Below are positions 14,582 to 23,944 of a DNA stretch of 36,081 nt, one piece after another. The translations under genes and the position numbers were made by a program. The first letter of the stretch is position 1. Every line of letters begins with the position of its first letter. Below the pieces are notes generated by a model, which did not search any database, was not told where the DNA came from, and saw only the letters and a list, made by a program, of their open reading frames with translations. The stretch comes from Pseudomonas frederiksbergensis (GTDB lineage: Bacteria; Pseudomonadota; Gammaproteobacteria; Pseudomonadales; Pseudomonadaceae), in assembly GCF_017114915.1 (NCBI RefSeq), contig NZ_JAAUOE010000045.1:1-36081 (forward strand), in the 5' to 3' direction.

Positions 14582-15934
14582 CTAGCGCATGTGCAGGATA
14601 ATCGGGCTGCTGCTGGGCGGATCAGTGTGTTCACGCAGTTTGCCCACCGTCTGCGCATCAACAGCAGTGCCCTGATTGCCCCAGGTGCTGCGCATGAAGG
14701 TCAGCACTCCGGCGATCTGCTGATCCGACAACTGCTCACGGAAGGCCGGCATGCGATAGGCATCCGGCACACCGGCCGCCACCACACGCTGCGAACCATT
14801 CAGGGTGATGTTGATCGCCGAGGCGCTTTCCTTGGCCAATGCCGAGGTGGCGCCCGCCAGCGGCGGCATCCATTCCGATTGACCCTTGCCGTCCAGACCG
14901 TGGCACGAAGCACAGTGCGTCACGTAGGTATGAGCACCCGGCGAGTCCAGACGTTCCGCTGCCGAAACCGCTAGATACTGCCACGGCGCGCCATCTCGTT
15001 CGCGATCCCCGGGTAGCGACTTCAGGTAGTGGGCAATGGCCGTCAGATCGTCATCGCTCATGAACTGCGTGGAGTTGTTGAACGCCTCGGTCATCGAGCC
15101 GTAGACCACCGCATGTTTGTTGCGTCCGTTCTTGAGGAACTGCACGATCTCCGGCTCGCTCCAACGGCCCAGGCCGGTGTTGTGGTCATCGCGCAGGCTC
15201 GGTGCATACCAGCCATCGAGCAAGGCGCCGGCTAGGAACGGCGTACCGGATTCATCCAGTGCCTTCTCGTTGAACGCTAAGCTGCGCGGCGTATGGCAAC
15301 TGCCACAGTGTCCGGCGCCTTGAACGAGGTAAGCGCCACGGTTCCACAGTTCATCCTGCGACGGTTTGGTCACATAAGGCTCGGAGTCGACAAACACGCC
15401 GTTCCAAAGTGCAATCGGCCAGCGCAGGTTCAGCGGAAACGGAATCGCACTTGGGATGTTCGCCTGTTTGACCGGTGCCACGCCTTTCATGAAGAACGCA
15501 TACAGCGCTCGTACGTCGTCATCACTGAGCTTGGCGTAGGACGGGTAGGGCATTGCCGGGTATAAACGGCGACTGTCGGGAGCCACGCCGTGGCGCACGG
15601 CACGGTCGAAGTCCGCCAGACTGTAGTGGCCGATGCCGGTTTCCGTGTCCGGGGTGATATTGGTCGCATGGATCGCGCCCAGCGGTGTGGCCATTTCCAG
15701 CCCACCGGCGAACGGTGCGCCGCCCGGCACGCTGTGGCACGCCACACAATCGCTGAGCCTAGCGACGTATTCGCCACGGGCGACCAGCACCGGGTCGATA
15801 TCGGCCACGGCGATCTGAAGGTTTTCAAGGCGCGAGACAGGCTCGCGGGTGACATACCAGGCCAGCAGACCTGCCGCGACCAGGCACGGCACTGCCAGCC
15901 AGCCAGCGGTTCTTGCGAATCGGCTGTTATTCAT
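14582..15934 (-). CDS. Membrane-anchored three-haem cytochrome c subunit
   Basis: A 450-residue protein with start ATG 15934, preceded by CCGGAG; an in-frame TTG at 15955 is less likely. Residues about 10-28 form a signal anchor (AGWLAVPCLVAAGLLAWYV). Three c-type haem motifs are present: CVACH at 63-67, CGSCH at 210-214 and CASCH at 341-345. It resembles the cytochrome subunits of alcohol and aldehyde dehydrogenases. It should take electrons from the periplasmic molybdenum hydroxylase and pass them to the respiratory chain, consistent with the absence of an FAD subunit. Confidence 0.92.
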   Translation of the reverse strand: MNNSRFARTAGWLAVPCLVAAGLLAWYVTREPVSRLENLQIAVADIDPVLVARGEYVARLSDCVACHSVPGGAPFAGGLEMATPLGAIHATNITPDTETGIGHYSLADFDRAVRHGVAPDSRRLYPAMPYPSYAKLSDDDVRALYAFFMKGVAPVKQANIPSAIPFPLNLRWPIALWNGVFVDSEPYVTKPSQDELWNRGAYLVQGAGHCGSCHTPRSLAFNEKALDESGTPFLAGALLDGWYAPSLRDDHNTGLGRWSEPEIVQFLKNGRNKHAVVYGSMTEAFNNSTQFMSDDDLTAIAHYLKSLPGDRERDGAPWQYLAVSAAERLDSPGAHTYVTHCASCHGLDGKGQSEWMPPLAGATSALAKESASAINITLNGSQRVVAAGVPDAYRMPAFREQLSDQQIAGVLTFMRSTWGNQGTAVDAQTVGKLREHTDPPSSSPIILHMR

Positions 15935-15951
15935 GGACGCTCCGGCGCTGA

Positions 15952-18204
15952 TCAAGTGAAGGTGTGTCGGCTCATGGGCAGGCTGCGCACCCGCTGACCG
16001 GTTAGCCTTGCCACCGCGTTAGCGACAGCGGGTGCGACGGCGGGCAGCGGCGGTTCACCGATGCCACCCATTTTTTCCCCGCTCTCGACCACACGCACGT
16101 GTACCCGTGCCATCCGCGCAGGCGGCAGGATCGGATACAAGTCGTAGTTGCGCGCCCGGGGCTTGCCATCCACCCACACGGATTCCTCCACCAGCGTTTG
16201 CGACAGTCCCAACGCCACGGCGCCATTGACCTGAGCCTCGACAATCGCCGGATTGACGATGCTGCCCGGATCAATCGCTTGCCAGATGTCGTGCACCTTG
16301 ACTTGGCCATGCTCGATGGACACCTCGGCGATCACCGCAGTCTCCGTACCGAACGGCGAAGCCATGGCCACCCCGCGCGCACGTCGGCTGCCGTCTTCGG
16401 CGGTAAACGGCCCACGTTTCCAGCCGCCCGACAGTTCACCCACGGCTTGCAGCAAGGTGGTCAGCCGTTTGTTGTCGCGCAGCAAATGCAGGCGCAGGTC
16501 GAACGGGTCCTTGCCGCCCTTGTCGGCCAGTTCATCGAGGAACGATTCATAGAAGAAATCGTTGAGCGAATTGCCCACCGAGCGCCAGTAACCCAACATC
16601 GCTGGGCCTTTGACGTAAATCTGCGCGATGCGTTTGTTGGGGATCGCGTAGGATTTGCCGGACAACCCTTCGAGCGCCGTCGGATCGAGCTTCTCACCCT
16701 GTTTGCCAGCGATCGCCTCGGTAGGACCTTCGGTGGCACTGATCGCTTCGATTGCCAGCGGCCAGCCGTCGTTGTCCAGTGCGGCACGGAAATTCACTGC
16801 GGCAACGGGACGGAGCACGTCGCGCAGGAACTCTTCCTCGCGACTCCAGATCAGTTTGACCGGGCGGCCAACCGCTTTGGACAGCGCGATTGCCTGAGGG
16901 TAGGGACTGGCCGAATCGTAGAGGAAATGCCGGCCGAAGAAACCGCCCAGCAGCGGCGAATGCAAGGTAATGCGCGACGGATCCAGTCCTGTGCGCTTGG
17001 CGATGTCCGCACGGAACATGTCCGGCGCCTGATTCGGCAGCCAGACCTCCAGCGAGCCGTCCGGATTGAATCGGGCCAGTGCTGAAGGCGGCTCCAGCTG
17101 CCCGTGGTTCAGGTATTGGTTGTGGTAAGTGGCGTCGATCCGGGTCTTGGTCCCCTTGAGAATCGAAGCCACATCGCCTTCATGTTCATCATCTTTGGCG
17201 GGGCTTTTATCTTCAGCGAGGCGCTTGAACCAGGCATCGCTGGAAAAGTCGGCGGGCATCGGCCGCACTTTGCTGTCGGCCGTTGGCTCTTGCCAGTCGA
17301 CCTGGATCGCCTCGACGGCACGTTTGGCGTGCCACCAGCGCTCGGCGACCACCGCCACAGCACCCGGCAGACGATGCACGGAATGCACGCCTTTCATCGC
17401 CTTGACCTGGTCTTCGTTGCGCAGGTTGCCCACGGTCATCCCCAAGCGCGGGGCATGTTGAACGGCGGCATGCAGCATGTCGTCGACCTTCAGATCGATG
17501 CTGTACAGCGCCTTGCCCGTGGACTTGTCATAGGCATCGACGCGCTTCACCGGTTTGCCGATCCAGCGGAACTGGCTCGGATCACGCAGCTTCACAGAGG
17601 CCGGATCGGGAACCGGCAGATCCATCGCGCGCTCGGCCAGTTCACCGTAGGCCAACGAGCGCCCGGATTTGGCATGCACGACTTTGCCAGGCTCGGTGCT
17701 CAACTCGCTCACCGGTACCCCAAGCTGTTGCGCGCCTGCCTGCAGCAGCATGGCGCGGGCGAGGGCACCGAGGCGGCGCATGACTGGGTAACTCATGCGC
17801 ACCGACATACTGCCGCCGGTGATGCGCATGCCGTTCTCCATGACCACGTAAGCCTCGCCGGGCGGCGCCGCTTCGACCAGAAAGGTCGCCGGGTCGGCAT
17901 CCAGTTCTTCACCGACGATCTGCGCCATTGCGGTGAACGTCCCTTGTCCGCCTTCCATGAACGGGCAGAGCAGACGCACGCGGTTGTCCGGGCGGATCTC
18001 GAGGAACGCCGGGACCTGTGTGCCGCGCTCGGCCGTCGCCGCAACGGCAGCCTGCACGCGTTTCGCACCGAGCGGCAGACCGAAGCCGAGGACCAGTGCG
18101 CCGACGGCGGTACCGGTCAGAAAACGTCTGCGCGAAACGTTGATCGGTTCGTGCAGATCTAGTGCTGAGTCTTGCTGTGAAGGGTCAATACGAACGTTCA
18201 TCAC
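15952..18204 (-). CDS. Molybdopterin-binding subunit of a periplasmic xanthine dehydrogenase-family hydroxylase (IorB-like)
   Basis: A 750-residue protein with a twin-arginine signal (SRRRFLTG at 24-31, then a hydrophobic stretch) that directs the folded enzyme to the periplasm. Mo-cofactor segments include GGFFGRH and the C-terminal GIGEPPLPAVAPAVANA, where Glu717 is the expected catalytic base. The two-subunit form with a separate 2Fe-2S protein and no FAD subunit matches isoquinoline 1-oxidoreductase IorB and related aldehyde or N-heterocycle hydroxylases. The substrate cannot be fixed. It overlaps the 2Fe-2S gene by ATGA. Confidence 0.9.
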   Translation of the reverse strand: MMNVRIDPSQQDSALDLHEPINVSRRRFLTGTAVGALVLGFGLPLGAKRVQAAVAATAERGTQVPAFLEIRPDNRVRLLCPFMEGGQGTFTAMAQIVGEELDADPATFLVEAAPPGEAYVVMENGMRITGGSMSVRMSYPVMRRLGALARAMLLQAGAQQLGVPVSELSTEPGKVVHAKSGRSLAYGELAERAMDLPVPDPASVKLRDPSQFRWIGKPVKRVDAYDKSTGKALYSIDLKVDDMLHAAVQHAPRLGMTVGNLRNEDQVKAMKGVHSVHRLPGAVAVVAERWWHAKRAVEAIQVDWQEPTADSKVRPMPADFSSDAWFKRLAEDKSPAKDDEHEGDVASILKGTKTRIDATYHNQYLNHGQLEPPSALARFNPDGSLEVWLPNQAPDMFRADIAKRTGLDPSRITLHSPLLGGFFGRHFLYDSASPYPQAIALSKAVGRPVKLIWSREEEFLRDVLRPVAAVNFRAALDNDGWPLAIEAISATEGPTEAIAGKQGEKLDPTALEGLSGKSYAIPNKRIAQIYVKGPAMLGYWRSVGNSLNDFFYESFLDELADKGGKDPFDLRLHLLRDNKRLTTLLQAVGELSGGWKRGPFTAEDGSRRARGVAMASPFGTETAVIAEVSIEHGQVKVHDIWQAIDPGSIVNPAIVEAQVNGAVALGLSQTLVEESVWVDGKPRARNYDLYPILPPARMARVHVRVVESGEKMGGIGEPPLPAVAPAVANAVARLTGQRVRSLPMSRHTFT

Positions 18205-18656
18205 GCTTCTCCCTTGCCGGCAAGCTCATGCACGGCGGCATGAATGGCGTTGTAAGTACCGCAGCGGCACAGATTGACCATCGCGGCCTCGATCTGCGCA
18301 TCACTCGGCTTGGGGTTTTGTTTGAGCAGCGCGGTGGCAGCCATCACCTGCCCGGACTGGCAGTAGCCGCACTGGGCGACCTGCAGATCCACCCAGGTCG
18401 AGACCACCCGTTTGCCCACTTCATCGGCTTCGATGGCCTCAATGGTGGTGACCTCGCGGCCGACCACACCCGCCACCGGCGTGACGCACGAGCGCACCAC
18501 ATTGCCGTCCACCAGCACCGAGCAGGCGCCGCATTGCGCCAATCCGCAGCCGTACTTAGTCCCGGTCATGCCCAGATCATCGCGGATCACCCACAGTAAG
18601 GGCGTATCGGCGTCGGCATCGACCTGATAGGTCTTCTGGTTGATTCGTAGTTCCAT
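18201..18656 (-). CDS. 2Fe-2S subunit of the molybdenum hydroxylase (IorA-like)
   Basis: A 151-residue protein with two 2Fe-2S centres. The plant-type cluster uses Cys37, 42, 45 and 57 (CGLAQCGAC...SC), and the second uses Cys96, 99, 130 and 132 (CGYC...CRC). It has no signal peptide, so it probably crosses the membrane in complex with the Tat-exported large subunit. Its stop overlaps the large-subunit start. It is the first gene of the operon after the AraC regulator; the 87-base gap 18657-18743 should carry the promoter. Confidence 0.93.
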   Translation of the reverse strand: MELRINQKTYQVDADADTPLLWVIRDDLGMTGTKYGCGLAQCGACSVLVDGNVVRSCVTPVAGVVGREVTTIEAIEADEVGKRVVSTWVDLQVAQCGYCQSGQVMAATALLKQNPKPSDAQIEAAMVNLCRCGTYNAIHAAVHELAGKGEA

Positions 18657-18743
18657 GATTCACCCGCTGATCATCGGTTGACGTGTATTGTTATTAGCGG
18701 TGACACGCGGCGAGGCGCATCACCGGTGAAGCTGGTTTTCCGT

Positions 18744-19676
18744 TCAGTTCGCTACGCTGCCGAGCGCTTCTGCCTCAAATGGCTGCCCACGCAAAAGGGC
18801 AATGTCACGACTCGGCGCGGTGCCGAACAGGCGGCCATATTCGCGACTGAACTGCGAAGGACTTTCATAGCCGACCGCAAACGCTGCGCGCGATACGTCG
18901 AGGTGCTCGACCAGCATCAGCCGCCGGGCTTCGTTGAGCCGCAGCCATTTCTGGTACTGCAGTGGGCTCATGCCGGTGAGCTGGCGGAAATGATGGTGAA
19001 AGGTCGGGGTGCTCATTTGCACGCGCGCGGCCAGATCGTCGATGCGCAATGCATCGGTGTAGTTGACCTTGAGCCAATCAATGGCTTTGGCGATGCGATA
19101 ACCCTGACCGTCGACGGCAGTGATTTGCCGCAGCCGTGCGCCTTGATCGGTATGCAGCAACCGATAGTGGATTTCTCGCAGAATAAGCGGCGCGAGGACC
19201 GGGATCGCTTCTGGTTCATCCAGCAACGCCAGCAGTCGATCGAGCGCGTCCTCCAGGGCAGACGACAGGCTGCCAATCGCGGCGCCCGTACCCGTTGATG
19301 GCTGCCGCTTGGCCGGCAAGCCGCTCTTGGTGTTGACCTCGGCGAGCATGCTGACATCCAGCTTCAGCACGAGGCCGACACAGGGCTGCTCGGGACTGGC
19401 GAGCATCACTTCGGAGTTGGCGGGTAGATCCAGTGAGGTGACCAGAAACCGCGAAGGGTCATAGCTGTAACCCTCACCACCCACCCACAAGCGCTTTTCG
19501 CCGCGGCCCACGAGAATCAGGCTGGGTTCGATCATGCACACAACGGGGGGCGCCGGCTGGTCGCGACGAAACAGCGTCAGGCCGGGTATGGCCGTGGCGA
19601 AGTCACCCGATGCGCTCACGCGCGGGTCGATGTGCAATGCCAAAGGCGATTCCTGGGGCAGAGGGGTCGGGATCAT
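18744..19676 (-). CDS. AraC-family transcriptional regulator
   Basis: A 310-residue protein with an N-terminal AraC_N-type sensor domain (about 20-165) and two C-terminal helix-turn-helices. The first is IDDLAARVQMSTPTFHHHFR; the second is DVSRAAFAVGYESPSQFSREYGRLFG. It ends 87 bases before the 2Fe-2S subunit gene in the same direction and is divergent from the MFS exporter. It may control either or both. Members of this group often sense aldehydes or alcohols and control oxidoreductases. The inducer is unknown. Confidence 0.92.
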   Translation of the reverse strand: MIPTPLPQESPLALHIDPRVSASGDFATAIPGLTLFRRDQPAPPVVCMIEPSLILVGRGEKRLWVGGEGYSYDPSRFLVTSLDLPANSEVMLASPEQPCVGLVLKLDVSMLAEVNTKSGLPAKRQPSTGTGAAIGSLSSALEDALDRLLALLDEPEAIPVLAPLILREIHYRLLHTDQGARLRQITAVDGQGYRIAKAIDWLKVNYTDALRIDDLAARVQMSTPTFHHHFRQLTGMSPLQYQKWLRLNEARRLMLVEHLDVSRAAFAVGYESPSQFSREYGRLFGTAPSRDIALLRGQPFEAEALGSVAN

Positions 19677-19909
19677 GTCGGGTCACTCCTGTTGACCGAA
19701 CTCTAATCCGCGCGCGAGACGTTTCCTATCCATCACCCTGCATCCCCAGAGGATCAGGCAAGCATTCAAGAGGAATGCACTAGGGAAGAGGCGGATTGAC
19801 CGGGAGAATGTGTCTATCCGTTACAGGGGCAGTGCCCGGAAGGGCGACAAACTGATTGCCCCTGCGTATCACACCCACACGATTTTTTTTCGCACCACAG
19901 GTAGTTCCC

Positions 19910-21106
19910 ATGACCTTTCCTTCTATAGAAAAACGCGGCTGGAGCGCCGTGCTGGCCATGTCGTTGGCCGCATTCGCCTTGGTCGCCTCAGAATTCATGC
20001 CCGTCAGCCTGCTGACGCCGATTGCGGCAGACCTGCACATCACCGAAGGCCAGGCCGGGCAGGGGATTTCCGTGTCCGGTGCCTTTGCATTGATCACCAG
20101 TTTGTTGATTGCCTCGGTCGCCGCTCGCGTCGAACGCAAGCCGTTGCTGCTGGGCCTGACCTTACTGATGATCGTCTCCGGAACGGTCGTCGCGCTCGCC
20201 CCGGGCTACCCCTCATTTATGTTTGGGCGTGCCTTGATCGGGATAGCCATCGGTGGTTTCTGGTCACTGTCGGCGGCGACTGCCATGCGCCTGGTGCAAC
20301 CTGATCAGGTTTCCCGTGCGCTGGCCATCGTCAATGGCGGCAACGCTTTGGCCACGGTCATCGCCGCTCCGGCGGGCAGCTTCCTCGGCTCGTTGATCGG
20401 CTGGCGCGGCGCATTCTTCTGCGTTGTTCCTGTCGCAGCATTTGCGGCCGTGTGGCTGCTGATCAGCCTGCCGTCCTTCAAGGCGGAGCGCCAGGTGGGT
20501 AGCGGCAACGCCCTGCAGCTGATGAAGCGGTTGCAAGTCGCTTTGGGGATGGTCGCCGTCAGCGTATTTTTCATGGGCCAGTTCATGCTGTTCACCTATC
20601 TGCGGCCATTTCTTGAGGGCGTGACTGGCGTCAGTGTCTCAACCTTGTCGTTCATGCTGCTGGGGCTGGGACTGGCAGGTTTTATTGGCACCTTTCTGAT
20701 CGAAAGGTTTATTGGCCGCGGCCTCTACCGCACGTTGACCGTCATCCCGCTGATCATGGCGGCTATCGCGCTGGCATTAGTCAGCTTCGGTAAATCACCG
20801 GCACTGACCGCTGTGTTGCTCGGGATCTGGGGGCTGGTTGCCACGGCCGCGCCGGTCGGCTGGTGGACTTGGCTGGCGCAAACGCTCCCGGATGATGCTG
20901 AAGCGGGAGGAGGCTTGCTTGTGGCCATTGTCCAACTGGCGATCGCCGGAGGCGCAGTCATTGGCGGTCTGGCCTTTGATCTGAGCGGTTACAAAGCCAC
21001 CTTCGAGCTCAGCGCCGCCGTGTTGGTCGCCGCGTCTGTGCTTGCCTGGCTGGCGGGGCGCAATGCTACGGAAGTTCATCTTGTCGAGTCGAACGCGACA
21101 GCCTGA
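19910..21106 (+). CDS. MFS exporter, NepI/AraJ-like DHA1 group
   Basis: A 398-residue transporter with 12 predicted membrane segments. ATG 19910 was chosen over an upstream TTG at 19856 because MTFPSIEKRGWSAVLAM matches the usual family start. Segments EFMPVSLLTPIAADL, GGFWSLSAATAMRL and APAGSFLGSLIGWR align closely with what I recall of E. coli NepI, a purine ribonucleoside exporter. The cargo here could differ, since this DHA1 subgroup is broad. It is divergent from the AraC regulator across a 233-base region in which I saw no clear palindrome. Confidence 0.88.
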   Translation: MTFPSIEKRGWSAVLAMSLAAFALVASEFMPVSLLTPIAADLHITEGQAGQGISVSGAFALITSLLIASVAARVERKPLLLGLTLLMIVSGTVVALAPGYPSFMFGRALIGIAIGGFWSLSAATAMRLVQPDQVSRALAIVNGGNALATVIAAPAGSFLGSLIGWRGAFFCVVPVAAFAAVWLLISLPSFKAERQVGSGNALQLMKRLQVALGMVAVSVFFMGQFMLFTYLRPFLEGVTGVSVSTLSFMLLGLGLAGFIGTFLIERFIGRGLYRTLTVIPLIMAAIALALVSFGKSPALTAVLLGIWGLVATAAPVGWWTWLAQTLPDDAEAGGGLLVAIVQLAIAGGAVIGGLAFDLSGYKATFELSAAVLVAASVLAWLAGRNATEVHLVESNATA

Positions 21107-21136
21107 CGAGATCAACTGTCTCTCAGCGAGTAGAGT

Positions 21137-21664
21137 ATGGACATGAGAGGCGACGATCAATCAACCGTGTGGCTAATTCTTTCGGTGATTTTAATCTGTG
21201 CATCGGTGAGTCATGTAGCCATGGCCCAAAGCTCATCGCTGCACCAAAGCCCTGATCAAATGGCTCCGGGCAAAGTGACGCCTGTCATGCTAGACAACTC
21301 ATTGATGCTGACCAAGGTCAAACTAAAATTTGCAGGTCAAGAGGCAGTGTTGGAACTCAATGACAATCCGGCTTCCCGCGATCTTGTGTCCATGCTGCCG
21401 CTCACGTTGAAGTTCAGCGACTACAACCATGTCGAGAAAATCGCTTTCCCGCCGCGTAAGGTCTCAACCGGCTCTGCCCCGTTCGGCCTGACGCCATCCG
21501 TGGGAGATTTCGCGCTGTATGCGCCTTGGGGCAATCTGGTGGTGTACTACCGAGGCTTTCAGACCTCCGGTGATCTGGTTCACCTCGGGCGTTTTATTTC
21601 AGGCATTGAGCAGCTTGCAGCGATGGATGGGGAGTTCAGTGTCCGTTTAGAGGTGAGCGAGTAA
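21137..21664 (+). CDS. Secreted cyclophilin-like fold protein
   Basis: A 175-residue protein with an N-terminal signal segment (WLILSVILICASVSHVAMAQS). The mature part has the cyclophilin-like domain pattern: KFAGQEAVLELNDNPASRDLVSMLPLTLKFSDYN, KIAFPPRKV, GDFALYAPWGNLVVYY and ISGIEQL. Such small single-domain proteins commonly neighbour oxidoreductase clusters, and their function is not well defined. It starts 30 bases after the MFS gene, so co-transcription is likely. Confidence 0.75.
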   Translation: MDMRGDDQSTVWLILSVILICASVSHVAMAQSSSLHQSPDQMAPGKVTPVMLDNSLMLTKVKLKFAGQEAVLELNDNPASRDLVSMLPLTLKFSDYNHVEKIAFPPRKVSTGSAPFGLTPSVGDFALYAPWGNLVVYYRGFQTSGDLVHLGRFISGIEQLAAMDGEFSVRLEVSE

Positions 21665-21753
21665 TTTGGGTATTGGGGATTCGGCCCATTTGTCGGTGAT
21701 TGTGATAGTTGGAGCGAGCGATACTCGCCCCCAACCATGCAACCCGTTTCGCC

Positions 21754-21930
21754 CTATGGCTCAAGCATGAAACTGCGCCAAACGATAACGGGCGGTTCAA
21801 CCCGCGCAACATCCGGTTGAAGCGCTTGCTGTTCCTGCACCTCTGGCGAAATCACTTCGGATGATGACCGCTTAAGCAGTAAAAGCTGTGCAACTTCTAC
21901 GGTCGATTCATGAGTAGGCGGCGAGGTCAT
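21754..21930 (-). CDS. Possible 58-residue ORF coupled to the oxidoreductase gene
   Basis: An ATG at 21930 shares the ATGA overlap with the oxidoreductase stop codon (21927-21929) and opens a 58-residue frame (MTSPPTHESTVEVAQLLLLK...) ending at TAG 21754. Start-stop overlaps of this kind usually mean translational coupling. No domain is recognisable. The rest of 21665-21926 holds no other gene that I can support. Confidence 0.35.
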   Translation of the reverse strand: MTSPPTHESTVEVAQLLLLKRSSSEVISPEVQEQQALQPDVARVEPPVIVWRSFMLEP

Positions 21931-22925
21931 TTGAGCGAAACAACGACCTTGCCCTTGGCTCGTCCCTGCTCAACGTACTTCAATGCCTCTGCCGTTGATT
22001 CAAAGGTGAAGGAACGATCAACCACAGGTTTGATGATTCCGTCCTCAACGAGCGCGGTGATATGTTGCAGTTGAGCGCCATTGGCCCGCATGAACACGAA
22101 CGCATAGCTGACGTCCTGCTTGCGCGCTTTGCGACGAATGCCAAGGCTCAGCAGGCGCATGACTTGCTGCAATGGCCAAGACAACCTTTGCTCCTGCGCG
22201 AACTGTGCAGTGGGTGGCCCTGAGATGGAAATGAGTTGGCCACCGGGTTTTAGGACCGTGAGTGACTTCTCCAGCACGTCGGCGCCGAGGCTGTTCAGCA
22301 CCACGTCGTAGTCATGCAGGACACTTTCGAAGTTCTGATGTGTGTAGTCGATCACCAGATCGGCCCCCAACGCCTTGACCCATTCGACATTAGCGGTGCT
22401 GGTGGTTGTGGCGACAAACGCACCGAGGTGTTTGGCAAGCTGAATAGCAATGGTGCCGACGCCGCCGGAACCAGCGTGAATCAGCACTTTTTGGCCCTTT
22501 TGCAGTCGAGCGGTTTCAACCAGTACTTGCCAGGCAGTCAGTGCAACCAAGGGGAGGGACGCGGCTTGGGCCATGTTGGTATTGGCAGGTTTCAGGGCGA
22601 CCGCGTTTTCGTTCACGGCGATCAATTGGGCGAACGTCCCGATCCGCGCTTCGGGCGGGCGAGCGTATACCTCGTCTCCCGGTTTGAAGCGTGTCACCTT
22701 CGAGCCGACTTCAACCACGACACCCGCCAGGTCATTGCCCAGTATCAACGGAAATGAGTAGGGCAGGATCAGCTTGAAGTCGCCTTTGCTGATCTTCGAA
22801 TCCAGCACGTTGACACTGCTCGCATGTACCTCGATCAAGACGTCGTGGGCACCGATTGCGGGGGCGGGCGCTTCGCCAATGCGCCCGGGGTTCTTGCCAT
22901 AGCGATCAATTAGAAATGCTTTCAT
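21927..22925 (-). CDS. Zinc-independent NADP-dependent MDR oxidoreductase (quinone reductase-like)
   Basis: A 332-residue protein starting at ATG 22925 (MKAFLIDRYGKNPGRI), where family similarity begins. The GroES-like domain occupies about 1-130 and the Rossmann domain about 130-260, with the cofactor loop HAGSGGVGTIAIQLAK. There is no structural zinc cysteine set, so it belongs with zinc-independent quinone oxidoreductases and enone reductases. It probably reduces quinones or activated double bonds with NADPH. It is the distal known gene of the redox operon regulated from the TetR/OYE promoter. Confidence 0.9.
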   Translation of the reverse strand: MKAFLIDRYGKNPGRIGEAPAPAIGAHDVLIEVHASSVNVLDSKISKGDFKLILPYSFPLILGNDLAGVVVEVGSKVTRFKPGDEVYARPPEARIGTFAQLIAVNENAVALKPANTNMAQAASLPLVALTAWQVLVETARLQKGQKVLIHAGSGGVGTIAIQLAKHLGAFVATTTSTANVEWVKALGADLVIDYTHQNFESVLHDYDVVLNSLGADVLEKSLTVLKPGGQLISISGPPTAQFAQEQRLSWPLQQVMRLLSLGIRRKARKQDVSYAFVFMRANGAQLQHITALVEDGIIKPVVDRSFTFESTAEALKYVEQGRAKGKVVVSLK

Positions 22926-22992
22926 CGTGGTGCGGCTCTTGCTTGTTGTAAGGAGGGTAGCCGGTGCGTTGCGGTGTTGCTGCGTGACGTGG

Positions 22993-23862
22993 TCAAGCAT
23001 CGAGGAACGCCTGCGCCTTTGCCACAAAGTCAGCGTGATGTTGGAAAATGCCGCCGTGCCCGGCATCCTCATAAATCACCAACTGTGCGTTCGGGATAAG
23101 CTTGGCCAGCTCAAACGAGTTAACGCTGGGCACTATGATGTCGTTGTCGCCGTTGACGATCAGCGTCGGCGTCCGCAAGCGTCCGAGCTCTTGCCGCGGT
23201 TGTTTGCCCCACGCGGTGATGGCTTCCAACTGCCGCAGGAAAGCGCGGGGCGTCGGGCCCTTGTCGCGATTTTTCTTGCGTGCTTTGAGGCGTCGTAAAT
23301 ACTGCGAGGCGGACCGTCGTCCATTGGCCGTCGAAGTGAAGAAAAGGTAGAACTTGGGATCGCGCAGGGTCAGCAAGCCTTTGAGGATCAATGGCCACGA
23401 CACCGTGCCGACCTTGTCGATACCGGTGCCGCCCGCCGGTCCGGTGCCGGTCAGTATCAAACGGCGCACCAAATTAGGCGCCTTCAGTGCGATGTCCTGA
23501 GCGACGAAACCACCGAGGGAGAAACCGAGCACATCAACGGTTTTCAGCCCCAGCGCCTGGATCAGTTGGATGGCATCGTCGGCCATTTCACCAACCGTCA
23601 GTGGGGCAGTTCCAGCAGAGCTGCCGATGCCGCGATAGTCGGTGGTAATGACGCGTCTGGTTTGCGCCAGGCCATCGATGATCGCGGGGTCGAAGTTGTC
23701 CAGCACCGCGCCCCAATGATTGAACAGTACGAGGGGCACACCGGTTGCGTGGCCGGTGTCGCGATAGGCAAAGCGAACGCCGTTGACCGTGATTGACTGG
23801 TTCGCCGCGTTGATGAACGACGTCGGCGAACCCGAGGGGGAATTTGTCTGCGTTGAATTCAT
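22993..23862 (-). CDS. Alpha/beta hydrolase
   Basis: A 289-residue protein from ATG 23862, preceded by CCGGAGT; upstream in-frame extension lacks family similarity. It shows the alpha/beta-hydrolase core: oxyanion strand PLVLFNHWGAVLDNFDP, nucleophile elbow GFSLGG with Ser115, acid in VNGDNDIIVPS, and catalytic His in EDAGHGG. The type resembles C-C bond hydrolases, haloperoxidase-like esterases and lactonases. The substrate is not predictable. It sits between the SDR and MDR genes of the same operon. Confidence 0.9.
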   Translation of the reverse strand: MNSTQTNSPSGSPTSFINAANQSITVNGVRFAYRDTGHATGVPLVLFNHWGAVLDNFDPAIIDGLAQTRRVITTDYRGIGSSAGTAPLTVGEMADDAIQLIQALGLKTVDVLGFSLGGFVAQDIALKAPNLVRRLILTGTGPAGGTGIDKVGTVSWPLILKGLLTLRDPKFYLFFTSTANGRRSASQYLRRLKARKKNRDKGPTPRAFLRQLEAITAWGKQPRQELGRLRTPTLIVNGDNDIIVPSVNSFELAKLIPNAQLVIYEDAGHGGIFQHHADFVAKAQAFLDA

Positions 23863-23944
23863 TGTTACTCCGGACAGCGGGCTGGATTCGATTCGGTGCC
23901 ATGCGCCTGCATCGAATCCGCCGCGAATGCTCGCTACCAAAAAA

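Noticed and set aside
16099..18162. Two long plus-strand frames (328 and 352 codons) opposite the molybdenum subunit
   Set aside because: Antisense shadows in high-GC DNA; the minus strand has the Tat signal and Mo-enzyme motifs.
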